Below are positions 1 through 8,856 of a DNA stretch of 64,000 bases, piece by piece. Every line of letters starts with the position of its first letter. Position 1 is the stretch's first letter. The notes below the pieces were generated by a model. That model saw only the letters and a list, made by a program, of their open reading frames with translations, was not told the DNA's origin and did not search any database. The DNA is from Eubacterium ventriosum (lineage in GTDB: Bacteria > Bacillota > Clostridia > Lachnospirales > Lachnospiraceae): the NCBI RefSeq assembly GCF_025150745.1, contig NZ_CP102282.1, positions 248,001 to 312,000 of the forward strand, given 5' to 3'. Position numbers and translations under genes: made by a program.

Positions 1-2
1 CC

Positions 3-704
3 ATTAATGATATGCTTGACCAGATTCACGCCTACCACGACAACGTGTTAGAACAGAACATTTCTCTTAAAACAGCTGAGATTAAAGCTTTACAGTCACA
101 GCTTAATCCACACTTTATTTTTAATGTTTTGAACACTTTGGCCTGGAAAGCAGAAATGTCTGACAACAGTGAACTTTCCCAGATGGCTATTGCTATCGGT
201 GAGATTTTCAAAGCTACAACTGCTTACAGAAATTCACAGTATATTTCAATTGCTGAAGAGCTTAAATTTGTTAAGTTTTATATTTATTTACAACAGATGC
301 GTTTCGAGGACAAGATTAGTGTAACTTTTGATATTGATAAGGATTTGGACGATATTAATATTCCTTGTTTTTGTGTTCAAACACTTGTAGAAAATGCTTA
401 TGTTCACGGCTTGGAACCTAAGGATACCAATGGACATCTGACTATTAGCATTAAGAAAGATAACGAAAATAAATTTTTATTAATAAATATTATTGACGAC
501 GGAGTTGGATTCGAAAAGATTCCAAAGTTTGATATTAACGTTGCTTCCAAAGGAACAACTTCCGAGGCTGTAGGTTCACGTCCTCACATTGGGCTTAAAA
601 ACCTTAACAGACGACTTTTCCTTATGTATGGAGAAGATGCTGTATTGCACATAGAAAGCATTCCTGAAGTTCGCACAGCTATATCTTTTAAAATACCATT
701 ATAA
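3..704 (+). CDS. YesM/LytS-type sensor histidine kinase, C-terminal part (5' end outside window)
   Basis: This is the cytoplasmic half of a two-component sensor kinase that would phosphorylate the response regulator encoded next. The frame is open back to the window edge, so the sensor and membrane segments lie outside. Counting from the Met at position 12, a LNPHFIFN motif puts the phospho-accepting His near residue 34, typical of the His_kinase (PF06580) family. An N-box (ENAYVHG) near residue 128 and a DDGVGF G-box near 165 mark the HATPase domain. In Firmicutes, YesM/YesN pairs commonly control sugar-uptake ABC transporters; that role is inferred here. It is followed by the response regulator after about 58 bases. 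Confidence 0.93.
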   Translation: MNDMLDQIHAYHDNVLEQNISLKTAEIKALQSQLNPHFIFNVLNTLAWKAEMSDNSELSQMAIAIGEIFKATTAYRNSQYISIAEELKFVKFYIYLQQMRFEDKISVTFDIDKDLDDINIPCFCVQTLVENAYVHGLEPKDTNGHLTISIKKDNENKFLLINIIDDGVGFEKIPKFDINVASKGTTSEAVGSRPHIGLKNLNRRLFLMYGEDAVLHIESIPEVRTAISFKIPL

Positions 705-762
705 ATTCTTTTTGCAAATTTAAGAATTTGACCAAAGAGTTACTTAAGAAAGGATGTTTTTT

Positions 763-2283
763 ATGATTTTTAATTTATTAATTGTTGATGATGAAGCTCC
801 TATCAGAAAGGGCTTATCTGAATATATTAAATGGGAAGATTATGATTGTAAGGTTGTTGCCACTGCCAACAACGGTGAGGATGCAATCACAAAAATAAAC
901 GAAAATGACATTAACATTGTTTTGACTGATGTTAAAATGCCACTTTTAGACGGAATTGGTCTTGCAAAATACATTCACGAGAATCGTCCTGATATTGCCG
1001 TAATTATTTTATCGGGATATTCTGAATTTGAGTATGCACGTTCTGCAATACAATATCATGTTTCACAGTATTTGTTAAAACCGGCATCTAAAGATCAGGT
1101 TATTGCTGCTGTTAAAGAAGTTTGCGAAAAAATTGTAACATCTAAGTCTAATACCCGAATTAAAGAAAGTGAGCTTGCTTTTCTTAAAGATCAGTTATTC
1201 CAACAATTAACTGATTCCAATGTTATAGATGAAGAAAAGCAAAAAAAGATTGACTCTTTTAATTTGGATTTTAGTCATTTTTATGTAGCTGCTTTCCAGT
1301 TGCCTAAAGATTTCAATGAATTTAGCAAACTTAAAGACATTATTAAAGACCAGCAGATTGAAAGCCATTGTTTTAGATATAACAACATGGTTCTTACTGC
1401 ATATTTTTGCGATCAAAATTCCTACATAGGACCTATTGTTGAGGATTGCAAGGAGATAGAATACTTATTTCAGGAACAGTACGGAAAACAGCTTGATATC
1501 GGCATAAGTGCCCATCACTCTACTGCAAAGCATTTTTCAAAGGCTGCTTCAGAAGCCATCACTGCTTTGTCACTTAATTTCTATTCAGCATCACATATAA
1601 TTGCTTTTTCAAGAGATTATATTGCTAATAGAAATATTTTTCCTGTGGATATTTCCGTGCGTCTTCACGAATACGAAACGGCTATTCTTCAATTGAACTT
1701 TAAAGCTGCAAAAGACGTTGTTTCTACTCTTTTCAGTAATTTGCAAAGTAATTTTACTGATGAGGCTTCTGTTAAGAATATTTGTACTCAGATTTATTTG
1801 ATTTCTTATAGACTGGTTATGAGTACTTATAACCTGCCAATGGATGAGAAATATGTGAAAATGTTAACTGAAAGTTCTGATATTTTCCAACTAAAATCCA
1901 TAGTTTCTGATATGATTAATGATTTGCAGATACAGTTAACACAATCAGTTAAGAAATATAGCTCTTTTATTGAAGAGTCTTTGAATTATATAAAAGAACA
2001 TTTAGAGGATGATTTGTCTCTGGAACAAATTGCCCAACATATTCATATTAATGAATCCTACTTTAGTAGAACTTTTAAGAAGGAATGTGGTAATTCTGTC
2101 ATTAGCTATATTAATAATCTTAGAATTAACAAAGCTAAAGAACTTCTTGCCACTTCTAATTTAAAAACTTTTGAGATTTCTGAAGCTGTTGGAATTCACG
2201 ACCCTGCTTATTTTTCCGTATTATTTAAGAAAAATACAGGCATGAGTCCTAAAGCATACAGAGATCAGTTTGTAAATGTTTAG
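763..2283 (+). CDS. YesN-like response regulator with AraC-type DNA-binding domain
   Basis: This 506-residue cytoplasmic transcription factor is the probable partner of the preceding kinase. The N-terminal receiver domain (about 1-120) shows the acidic pair in LLIVDDE, the phospho-acceptor Asp56 in VLTDVKMP, and the conserved Lys in the LLKPAS segment. A long poorly conserved middle region is followed by a C-terminal AraC helix-turn-helix pair over the last 100 residues (SLEQIAQHIHINESYFSR and the second helix before GMSPKAYR). The ATG at 763 is preferred to the one at 754, because AAGAAAGGA ends just before 754 and gives normal spacing only to 763. Its targets cannot be seen in the window. 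Confidence 0.93.
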   Translation: MIFNLLIVDDEAPIRKGLSEYIKWEDYDCKVVATANNGEDAITKINENDINIVLTDVKMPLLDGIGLAKYIHENRPDIAVIILSGYSEFEYARSAIQYHVSQYLLKPASKDQVIAAVKEVCEKIVTSKSNTRIKESELAFLKDQLFQQLTDSNVIDEEKQKKIDSFNLDFSHFYVAAFQLPKDFNEFSKLKDIIKDQQIESHCFRYNNMVLTAYFCDQNSYIGPIVEDCKEIEYLFQEQYGKQLDIGISAHHSTAKHFSKAASEAITALSLNFYSASHIIAFSRDYIANRNIFPVDISVRLHEYETAILQLNFKAAKDVVSTLFSNLQSNFTDEASVKNICTQIYLISYRLVMSTYNLPMDEKYVKMLTESSDIFQLKSIVSDMINDLQIQLTQSVKKYSSFIEESLNYIKEHLEDDLSLEQIAQHIHINESYFSRTFKKECGNSVISYINNLRINKAKELLATSNLKTFEISEAVGIHDPAYFSVLFKKNTGMSPKAYRDQFVNV

Positions 2284-2315
2284 CTTATATTTAAATTACA
2301 GAATGGAGTTTGCTT

Positions 2316-5300
2316 ATGAGTAATATTATGGAAGATAAAAAAAGCTCAATAAGTAATATTATTGATGCCTTAACTAAAATTGAAAATAATCATTTAAATG
2401 CAAACAGAAATAATGCCATCTATTCTATGCTTAAAGAGATTGGATTATACACCAAAGCCTTATATGTCAGCATCTATGAACTTGTTGACTCTAGTGCTTT
2501 TGAGCTTACACATCAATGGAGATTATTTAATAATACTGAAAGTCCTAATCACGACTTAATTCTTCCAACTGATGGAGTTCCATGCATATTTAATATTCTG
2601 TATCAGGGAGAATCCATTATTTTAGATGATATAGAATCTATTAAGGATTCTATGCCTACAGAATACAATTTTTTTTGGAAATAATAACATTACTGCTGTT
2701 ATTGTATTTCCAATTATTTTCAGAAAAAGATTAATGGGATTTGTAAGAATAGATAATCCTAACATTAAAGATTGTGGTGATTTCATTGATATTATCCCTG
2801 TTATCGGTCACCATATGGGAAGCATTCGTGAAAACAATAAAAAGGACACTCTTATTCAACAGCATAAGCTTTCCATGACTGCTAATCAAACTGAATTTGA
2901 AAAAGACAGACAGTTTCTTGAGGTTTTATATCGTGACTATACATCTATATATTATGTTGATTTGTCTAAAAATATTGCGGAGCCTCTTAAAATAGATCGT
3001 ATAGCAAATGCAGCCAAATTTATAGATAGTCCCTCTAAACATATTACACTTAACTATAATGACACTATAAAACAATATAGCGAAACTTATATAACCAAAG
3101 AGCATTCTAAGCGTTTTTGCGACTTGCTAAATGCTGATTATTTAAGACAGGAACTTTGCTACAAAGAACGTTTTTCTTTTAGATACAGAAGCCTTCCTAA
3201 TATTCTTGGACAGCAATATTTCGAGGCGCAGATTGTTCGTATTTCCGAAACTGATTTTGACAATCGTATTCTTATCGGCTTTAGACACATTGACGATATT
3301 GTTGCAAGCGAACAAAAACGTCAACACGAACTTGAAACAGCTCTAGCCGAAACAAAACTTAGTAACGAAATCGTATCTGCCCTTGGCAAAATTTATTATG
3401 CTATTTTTAGAATTGATCTTGTCAATGATTTCTATAAGGAAATTTCCAGTGAAAGTGAAATTCATCACCTTACAGGAAAAATAGGGCGTGCCTCAACCGA
3501 AATGATTGAATTGTGTGATACATTTGTTGCACCTGAATATCATGATAAGGTTCTTGAATTCTTTGATTTAAGCACTTTGGCTGATCGTTTACATGATGAG
3601 GAAACTCTTGCAACTGAATATCTTGCAAAAGATGGTAACTGGCACACAGCACGTTTTATTGTAAAAAAACGTGATAACAATGGAAATGTTACCCATATTC
3701 TTTATGCTACAAGACTTATAAGCGATGCTAAACGACGTGAAAAAAATTGGATTTCCATTGCTGAGGAAGCTAACAAGGCTAATCTGGCCAAAACAGAATT
3801 TATTTCTCAGATTGCCCACGACATCCGTACACCAATGAACGCTATTCTTGGTTTTGAAACGTTAGCTGAACAACATATAAATGAACCTAAAACTGTAGAA
3901 TATAATCTGAAAAAAATAAAATCTTCAGGTGATTTTCTTATGGAGTTGGTTAACGAAGTGCTGGATATTACACAGATTGAAAACGGACAGTTACGCATTA
4001 ATTCCCAACCTGTTAATATTCCTAAGCTTTTGGATGATTTTCCACCAATGCTTAAACAATTACAGGGTGACAAAAAACTTAACATTATATGCAATCAGCA
4101 TGACCTTTACCAGAAAACCTTGTTGGTTGACCCACTTAGACTAAAACAGATTTATACAAATATTTTATCCAATGCCATAAAATATACACCTGATGGTGGT
4201 TCTGTTACCTTTGAAATTTATGAAGAATTATTTTTGAATAATAAGTATATAAATCTTATAGCTGTTATAAGCGACACAGGAATTGGTATGTCTCAGGAAT
4301 ATATTAACCATATGTATTCTAAGTTTTCCCGTGCCACTGACTCTAGAATTAACAAAGTTGGTGGTTATGGCCTTGGGCTTTCGATTGTTAAAGAGCTTGT
4401 GGACTTAATGAACGGACGAATTAATGTTACAAGTAAAGAAGGTCATGGAACCACTTTTAAAATAATAATTCCTCTTGAATGTTGTGCAGAAAACTATAAA
4501 GCTCTACAAGATATTTCAGATACTTCCGCTCATGATACTTGTAAAGGTATGCACCTTCTTGTTGCTGAAGACAATACTCTTAATTATGAAGTTATTTCTG
4601 AACTTCTTGCTATGTATGGCATTACCTGCGACCATGCCGAAGATGGATCTGTTTGCGTAGAAATGTTTAGAGAATCAAGTATTCATACTTATGATGCCAT
4701 TCTTATGGATATGCAGATGCCTGTTATGGACGGACTTCAAGCTACAAGTGCCATTAGAAATCTTAACAAACCGGGAGCTCACAGCATTCCAATTATTGCC
4801 ATGACTGCTAATGCCTTCAAAGACGATATTCAACGTTGTCTTGATGCCGGCATGAATATGCATATGTCCAAACCTGTTAATATGGAAAAGCTTTTAAAAG
4901 CACTTGCCAAGTTTAAGGGGGAAGTTTCCACAACCGGAAATGGAGAAACAAGTGGTGAAGTAGTTACTACTCCTGTGAAGACTACTGACAATATAGAAAC
5001 TACTGGCGAAACTGTTACTCCTGTAGTTACTACGACTAACGGAGATTCTATTAACGGAGGAACTACTAGTAACAATGCAACTAATGGGGTTGTGCCAAAA
5101 CCTAGTACTACAAGTACAAGCTTACAAGCTTCAAATTCAAAGAAGCCTGCTACTACAAAGGTTAAGAAAGTCAAGGCTACGAAGAAATCTCTTACCATTA
5201 AATGGAGCAAAGTAAAAGGTGCAAGTGGCTATGAAATTCAGGTTGCCACAGACAAGTATTTTAAAAAGAACAAGAAATCAATTCTTGTTAAGAAGCAGAA

Positions 5301-5433
5301 AACTACTTCTGCTAAAATAAAGAAATTGAAATCTAAAAAGAAATACTATGTACGTGTCCGTACTTATAAAGTAGTTGGCAGAAAAAAAGTATATTCTAGC
5401 TGGATAAACGGAAAAGCTACAAAGACAAAATAA
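2316..5433 (+). pseudogene. Hybrid sensor histidine kinase with C-terminal FN3-like domain, frameshifted at an 8-T run
   Basis: This is one gene in two frames. Frame one (ATG 2316, GGAG 7 bases upstream) stops at 2684. Removing one T from the run at 2669-2676 joins it without a gap to the frame that continues to 5433, reading ...EYNFFGNNNITAVIVFPI.... In order the product has a GAF-like N-terminus, a PAS-like region, HisKA with HDIRTPMN (around 3820), an HATPase with DTGIGM and GGYGLGLSIV, a receiver domain with ILMDMQMPVMDG, a Thr-rich linker, and a Lys-rich fibronectin-III-like domain (about 5150-5430). No membrane segment is visible. It may be a true pseudogene, a phase-variable or slippage gene, or a sequencing error. 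A cytoplasmic kinase ending in an FN3-type module is unusual. It follows the YesN-like regulator by 32 bases. Confidence 0.85.
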
Positions 5434-5480
5434 AGATTTGTAGTGGAAGCGATAGATTGATTTGTAATGTTATGACAAGA

Positions 5481-5520
5481 CCGTATGTGAAATCAAATTC
5501 ACATACGGCCTTTTTTGTTT
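5481..5520 (+). terminator. Rho-independent terminator after the hybrid kinase
   Basis: An 11-bp perfect stem (CCGTATGTGAA with its complement) around a short A/T loop is followed by TTTTTTG. It ends the three-gene two-component operon. Confidence 0.9.
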
Positions 5521-5526
5521 TAATCC

Positions 5527-5564
5527 CAATTTTCATGTATTTTTTTCTTTTCTTCTTCACTTTA
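5527..5564. repeat. 38-bp segment nearly identical to the start of the LCP gene at 21571-21608
   Basis: The two 38-base segments differ at one position. At 21571-21608 the sequence encodes, on the minus strand, the GTG start and the Lys/Arg-rich N-terminus of the LytR-CpsA-Psr protein. Here it sits downstream of the CLC gene and encodes nothing of note. It is either a small duplication remnant or chance similarity of an A/G-rich tract. Confidence 0.55.
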
Positions 5565-5591
5565 TAAGATAATATTATCACATTTTATGCT

Positions 5592-6878
5592 TTATCTTGT
5601 TTTTCTATTTATATATTTGGCCTTGTATTTTGAGTATACAATTGTCTGGTCTTTGTACAGGCTGTAGTATCCTGACAGGGCATAGCTGATTGATATTGCT
5701 ATCAGGTAATATGAGACCCCGGCAAAGCCAAACAACTCGAATGAGATAAGCATTGATGTTATTGGGCAGTTAGTTACACCACAGAACAATGCTACCATTC
5801 CCGCTGCCGCTGCAACCACCGGTGGAAATCCCAACAATTGTCCCATAACACATCCGAAGGTTGCTCCCACGCAGAATGCAGGAACGATTTCGCCCCCTCT
5901 AAAACCTGCTCGCATTGTAATTGCCGTCAAAATTATTTTCCAAACAAAATCAAGGGGTCTTGCCCTTCCTGTTTCAATGGCTTTGGCTATTAGCTGATTG
6001 CCTGCGCCCATATAATCATCTGTCTGTAAAATAAAGGTAATTCCCATAACAATAAGTGCCGCAACAACCACTCTTACGTAAGGATTTTTCAAATATTTAG
6101 TATACAAAGTTGAAGCTAACTTTAGTGCTATGCAAAAAAGTATACTTACAGCACCACAACCTGCTGCAATAACTGCCATTTTTGCTCCGGTTACAGCAGT
6201 TAGTTCCGGTATAACTGTTACATGAAAAACTTCAGGATGGATGCCTATTCCTGCCGCAAATTTGGCTGCAATAATTGACGCAATAACGCAAGGCAAAAGC
6301 GCCGCATAATACATAACTCCAACGCTTACAACTTCCATGGCAAAAACTGCCGCCGCCATAGGAGTTCCGAAAACCGCAGCAAACGCCGCACTCATACCAC
6401 ACATAACCATAACGTGGTGGTCGAACTCATCCAAATGAAAAATTCTCCCAAGCTGATTGCCAATGCTTCCGCCAAACTGAATTGCCGCACCTTCACGTCC
6501 TGCGGAACCACCTGTCAAATGAGTAAGCACTGTTGACAGAAAAATAAGTGGTGCCGATTTTAAAGGCACATCATCCTTAGATCTAATGGTTGAAAGAACC
6601 TGATTGGTTCCTCCATCGTTTTTGTCCAATCTTTGGTACATAAAAACGATAATCAAACCTGCCACTGGAAGTAACAAAAACATCCACTTATTGTCTGCTC
6701 TAAACGTCGTTACCCACCTGATACATATGGCAAAAACACTACTGGCGCCACCAACAACCACACCTGTTAAAATTGCAAGAGCCATCCACTTAAAAAAGTT
6801 TGTCAAATCTCTTTTAATTCTACCCAAATAATATTTATTTTTAATCTCATTATGTCCGTTTTTTATGATTTCACTCAT
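5592..6878 (-). CDS. CLC-family anion transporter
   Basis: This 428-residue integral membrane protein resembles CLC channels and antiporters. The family motifs GSAGREGAAIQFGG (with the gating Glu) and FRGGEIVPAF are clear, and about ten or more hydrophobic segments follow the first helix starting at FFKWMALAILTGVVV. The segment at the canonical GSGIP anion-selectivity motif reads GGTNQVLS, so the chloride-coordinating Ser is missing; this recalls fluoride-type CLCs, but selectivity is inferred. I chose the ATG at 6878. The longer frame that begins at 6962 reads out of frame through a GGDEF-domain remnant. No strong ribosome site is seen (GTGGAAG about 15 bases upstream). There is no CBS domain. 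Confidence 0.88.
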   Translation of the reverse strand: MSEIIKNGHNEIKNKYYLGRIKRDLTNFFKWMALAILTGVVVGGASSVFAICIRWVTTFRADNKWMFLLLPVAGLIIVFMYQRLDKNDGGTNQVLSTIRSKDDVPLKSAPLIFLSTVLTHLTGGSAGREGAAIQFGGSIGNQLGRIFHLDEFDHHVMVMCGMSAAFAAVFGTPMAAAVFAMEVVSVGVMYYAALLPCVIASIIAAKFAAGIGIHPEVFHVTVIPELTAVTGAKMAVIAAGCGAVSILFCIALKLASTLYTKYLKNPYVRVVVAALIVMGITFILQTDDYMGAGNQLIAKAIETGRARPLDFVWKIILTAITMRAGFRGGEIVPAFCVGATFGCVMGQLLGFPPVVAAAAGMVALFCGVTNCPITSMLISFELFGFAGVSYYLIAISISYALSGYYSLYKDQTIVYSKYKAKYINRKTR

Positions 6879-6885
6879 ACTGATT

Positions 6886-7105
6886 CTACTTTTCTTCCAC
6901 CGGATAGAAACTGCATCCGCACTTTCCATGTCCCTTAGTATAATAAAGGGCTTTGTCTGCATCAGTGAACTGGCTCTTTCCTGGATTTTTTCTGTCAGTA
7001 AATGCCACGCCTACACTAAGAGATACCGCTGGAACTCCCTCTTCTTCAATTGATAATTTTCTGTTAATTTCGGTGATTTTTTCAATGCTTGTCAGACCAA
7101 CATAT
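6886..7105 (-). pseudogene. C-terminal remnant of a GGDEF (diguanylate cyclase) domain
   Basis: On the minus strand, between the HPr-kinase-like gene and the CLC gene, an open stretch without a start codon reads ...VGLTSIEKITEINRKL... PAVSLSVGVAF... DADKALYYTKGHGKCGCSFY and then stops. This is the recognisable end of a GGDEF domain (SxGVA strand, then the DxALYxxKxxGRN helix). The catalytic GGDEF loop and all N-terminal parts are absent. It overlaps the end of the upstream gene in another frame, and its own end overlaps the region just before the CLC start. It probably marks a deletion that fused two neighbourhoods. Confidence 0.75.
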
Positions 7106-7108
7106 TCT

Positions 7109-7918
7109 CTAACTCTCTCTATACTCTTCCCCTGTCATTGCCTCATAGCTTGTTCTCACCGCATGTTCTGATATATCGCAATTCAATATATAAACAGGCA
7201 CTTTTTTTATCAAAACATCTAGTAATTCCAATGTTTTTCCTGCCTGGGCTGAGCTGTCGCCGAAATGAATCTGCCCTAGAAGATATGGTATGGCTTCTTT
7301 GGAATCAAGCTTTCTAATTCCGCATTCCGTGCCACGCTCTATTATGCAAATTCCACCAAGCGGTGCATTCTTATTATTCTGCCAGCCCTCTTTGCCAGCC
7401 CACGGAGTTCCATATATTCTTACGCAATCGTCAACTATTCTAATAAAAGGTTTGTCCCCATTTATAATAGAAACACCCTGACCTAAATACTTCCTCCATA
7501 ACCTGATGTGGGTAGTTTTTCCGGTACCACTTGGTGCAGTAAACATATAGGCTTTGTCCTTCCACTGTATAACCGCTCCATGCATTAGGAAACCGTCTTT
7601 CTCAGGCAAAACTTCCGCAACTTTCCTTAAAAGTGCCAATGTTTCCAAATATTCAGGGGCAAATCCACTCTGTCCTTCATCTTCCAACATTGTTCCCTGT
7701 TCTCTTATTATGTCATCCTCTGATATAATAATTTCATAGACCGAATCATTATCAGAAAGCTTCAAATCTTCTTTCCCAGCTACACAATTATCGAAACACT
7801 TCTTATTATCTGAATTTTCTTCAGTATCCAAATAATCCCCACAATGCTTCTTCAATGATTCCTCATAAATTCCATTTACCTGAAATCCGATTCCGGCAAG
7901 TTTTATTTTGAATGCCAT
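7109..7918 (-). CDS. HPr kinase-like (HprK-related) P-loop protein
   Basis: This 269-residue soluble protein has the HPr-kinase/PEP-carboxykinase fold signature: HGAVIQWKDKAYMFTAPSG leads into the P-loop SGTGKTTH (about 130-137), followed by INGDKPFI and the YGTPWAGKEG segment. It lacks the N-terminal domain of true HprK. Related kinases sit beside PqqD-like proteins in peptide-modification (for example lasso-peptide) and polysaccharide loci, where one is known to phosphorylate a peptide. It is the last gene of a cassette with the S26 peptidase (16-base overlap) and PqqD. GGAAAGGTG precedes the ATG. The substrate is unknown. Confidence 0.85.
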   Translation of the reverse strand: MAFKIKLAGIGFQVNGIYEESLKKHCGDYLDTEENSDNKKCFDNCVAGKEDLKLSDNDSVYEIIISEDDIIREQGTMLEDEGQSGFAPEYLETLALLRKVAEVLPEKDGFLMHGAVIQWKDKAYMFTAPSGTGKTTHIRLWRKYLGQGVSIINGDKPFIRIVDDCVRIYGTPWAGKEGWQNNKNAPLGGICIIERGTECGIRKLDSKEAIPYLLGQIHFGDSSAQAGKTLELLDVLIKKVPVYILNCDISEHAVRTSYEAMTGEEYRES

Positions 7919-8346
7919 AATCTTTTCACCTTTCCAGCCTTCATTTTTATTTTCTTAAAAGCACAAATTAAAGGATGAAGAAAAACCCAAGCCCTGCTGT
8001 AAAGCTTGTATCCCACTCCCTCCATATTTACTTCATTTCCATCACGATAAAAGCCAACTAAAACTCCAATGATCTGGTTTTCAGTTATGCCATATTCCTT
8101 ATTAATGCAATTATCTCCGCAAATAATATACCCCCTATCATCTTTTCCAATAATTCTATGAAGCACATAATCGTCTCCACGTCTGTATAAAGGCACATCA
8201 TATTTCTTCAATGGTGCTGTAGGTGGCTTAACTATTATGGTATCCCTTCTGTTTCTTAGCATTGGATACATGCTGACACCAGAAGTTGTACTAACATACA
8301 CTCCCTTCTCATTTAATGCATCCTCAATATGTAACACTTCACCCAT
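7903..8346 (-). CDS. S24/S26-family signal-peptidase-like protein
   Basis: This 147-residue protein has the catalytic Ser25 in SGVSMYPML, a YVLHRIIG segment where His63 takes the place of the Lys of bacterial type I signal peptidases (as in Sec11-type enzymes), and GDN at 77-79. The usual N-terminal membrane anchor is absent; the only hydrophobic stretch is near the C-terminus (SRAWVFLHPLICAF). It starts 10 bases after pqqD and its end overlaps the kinase start by 16 bases, so the three are translated together. A role as processing protease for a peptide made elsewhere is inference; general protein secretion is unlikely to be its main task. Confidence 0.85.
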   Translation of the reverse strand: MGEVLHIEDALNEKGVYVSTTSGVSMYPMLRNRRDTIIVKPPTAPLKKYDVPLYRRGDDYVLHRIIGKDDRGYIICGDNCINKEYGITENQIIGVLVGFYRDGNEVNMEGVGYKLYSRAWVFLHPLICAFKKIKMKAGKVKRLWHSK

Positions 8347-8356
8347 AACACACTCT

Positions 8357-8623
8357 CTATTCTACAATAATTCCTGCATTTTTCATCTTATCTACCATTG
8401 CCTGAATGTCTTCTCTTGCTTTATCAGGTTCAACTTCATAAGTTTCAACCATCTTCTCTACCATCTGGTCAACATCCAATCCGGATTCAATTCCTTGCCA
8501 TATCTCCTTACCTGTTGCATTAAGGTTAATCATTCCGTGAAATGTCTTGCTTGCCTCACCTACTGCAATAACAACTGCCTGACCTCCAACATCTCTTAAA
8601 ACAAAACCATTTTTAATCTTCAT
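8357..8623 (-). CDS. PqqD-family (RRE-like) small protein
   Basis: This 88-residue protein begins MKIKNGFVLRDVGGQAVVIA and contains the LNATGKEIWQGIE segment and the winged-helix-like end typical of PqqD-like peptide chaperones (RiPP recognition elements). The start at 8623 is set by GGAGGAA 7 bases upstream; a longer frame to 8698 has no ribosome site. It is the first gene of the PqqD - S26 peptidase - HprK-like cassette. No radical-SAM enzyme, asparagine-synthetase-like cyclase or clear precursor peptide is found next to it. Confidence 0.88.
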   Translation of the reverse strand: MKIKNGFVLRDVGGQAVVIAVGEASKTFHGMINLNATGKEIWQGIESGLDVDQMVEKMVETYEVEPDKAREDIQAMVDKMKNAGIIVE

Positions 8624-8648
8624 TAATCTATTCCTCCGATATCTTTCG

Positions 8649-8676
8649 CTTATATAAGTGTACCATATTACCGCAA
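8649..8676 (-). promoter_or_regulatory. Candidate promoter of the pqqD cassette
   Basis: On the minus strand TTGCGG and TATAAG are separated by 16 bases, about 25 bases before the pqqD start. It matches sigma-A moderately. Confidence 0.5.
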
Positions 8677-8753
8677 TATTTGCATTGCGAAATTCCACTC
8701 CAACAATTTTTTAGAAAATTTGTTCTATAATAATTTTGTATTTTTTTAATGTA

Positions 8754-8812
8754 TTTAAAAAAGCGTCCCCTAAATTCATCGCATTTTTGCACGCTTGTTA
8801 AGGAACACTTTT
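8754..8812 (-). terminator. Terminator of the amidohydrolase/CoA-ligase operon
   Basis: A 12-bp stem with several G-U pairs (AGTGTTCCTTAA with TTTAGGGGACGCT) encloses a small inner hairpin and is followed by seven T on the minus strand. Confidence 0.75.
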
Positions 8813-8856
8813 TATTCTTTATTTTGTTTGATTTAAACCCAGCCCAAAAGTCTTAA

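Noticed and set aside
754-762. Three extra residues at the start of the YesN-like regulator
   Set aside because: The ATG at 754 overlaps the ribosome site; the ATG at 763 has proper spacing and begins at the receiver fold.
6879-7100. Fluoride riboswitch upstream of the CLC gene
   Set aside because: The region is coding-like GGDEF remnant and the conserved crcB-motif sequence is not found.
8624-8756. RiPP precursor peptide upstream of pqqD
   Set aside because: Only a five-codon frame (MQILR) with poor initiation is present in this gap.
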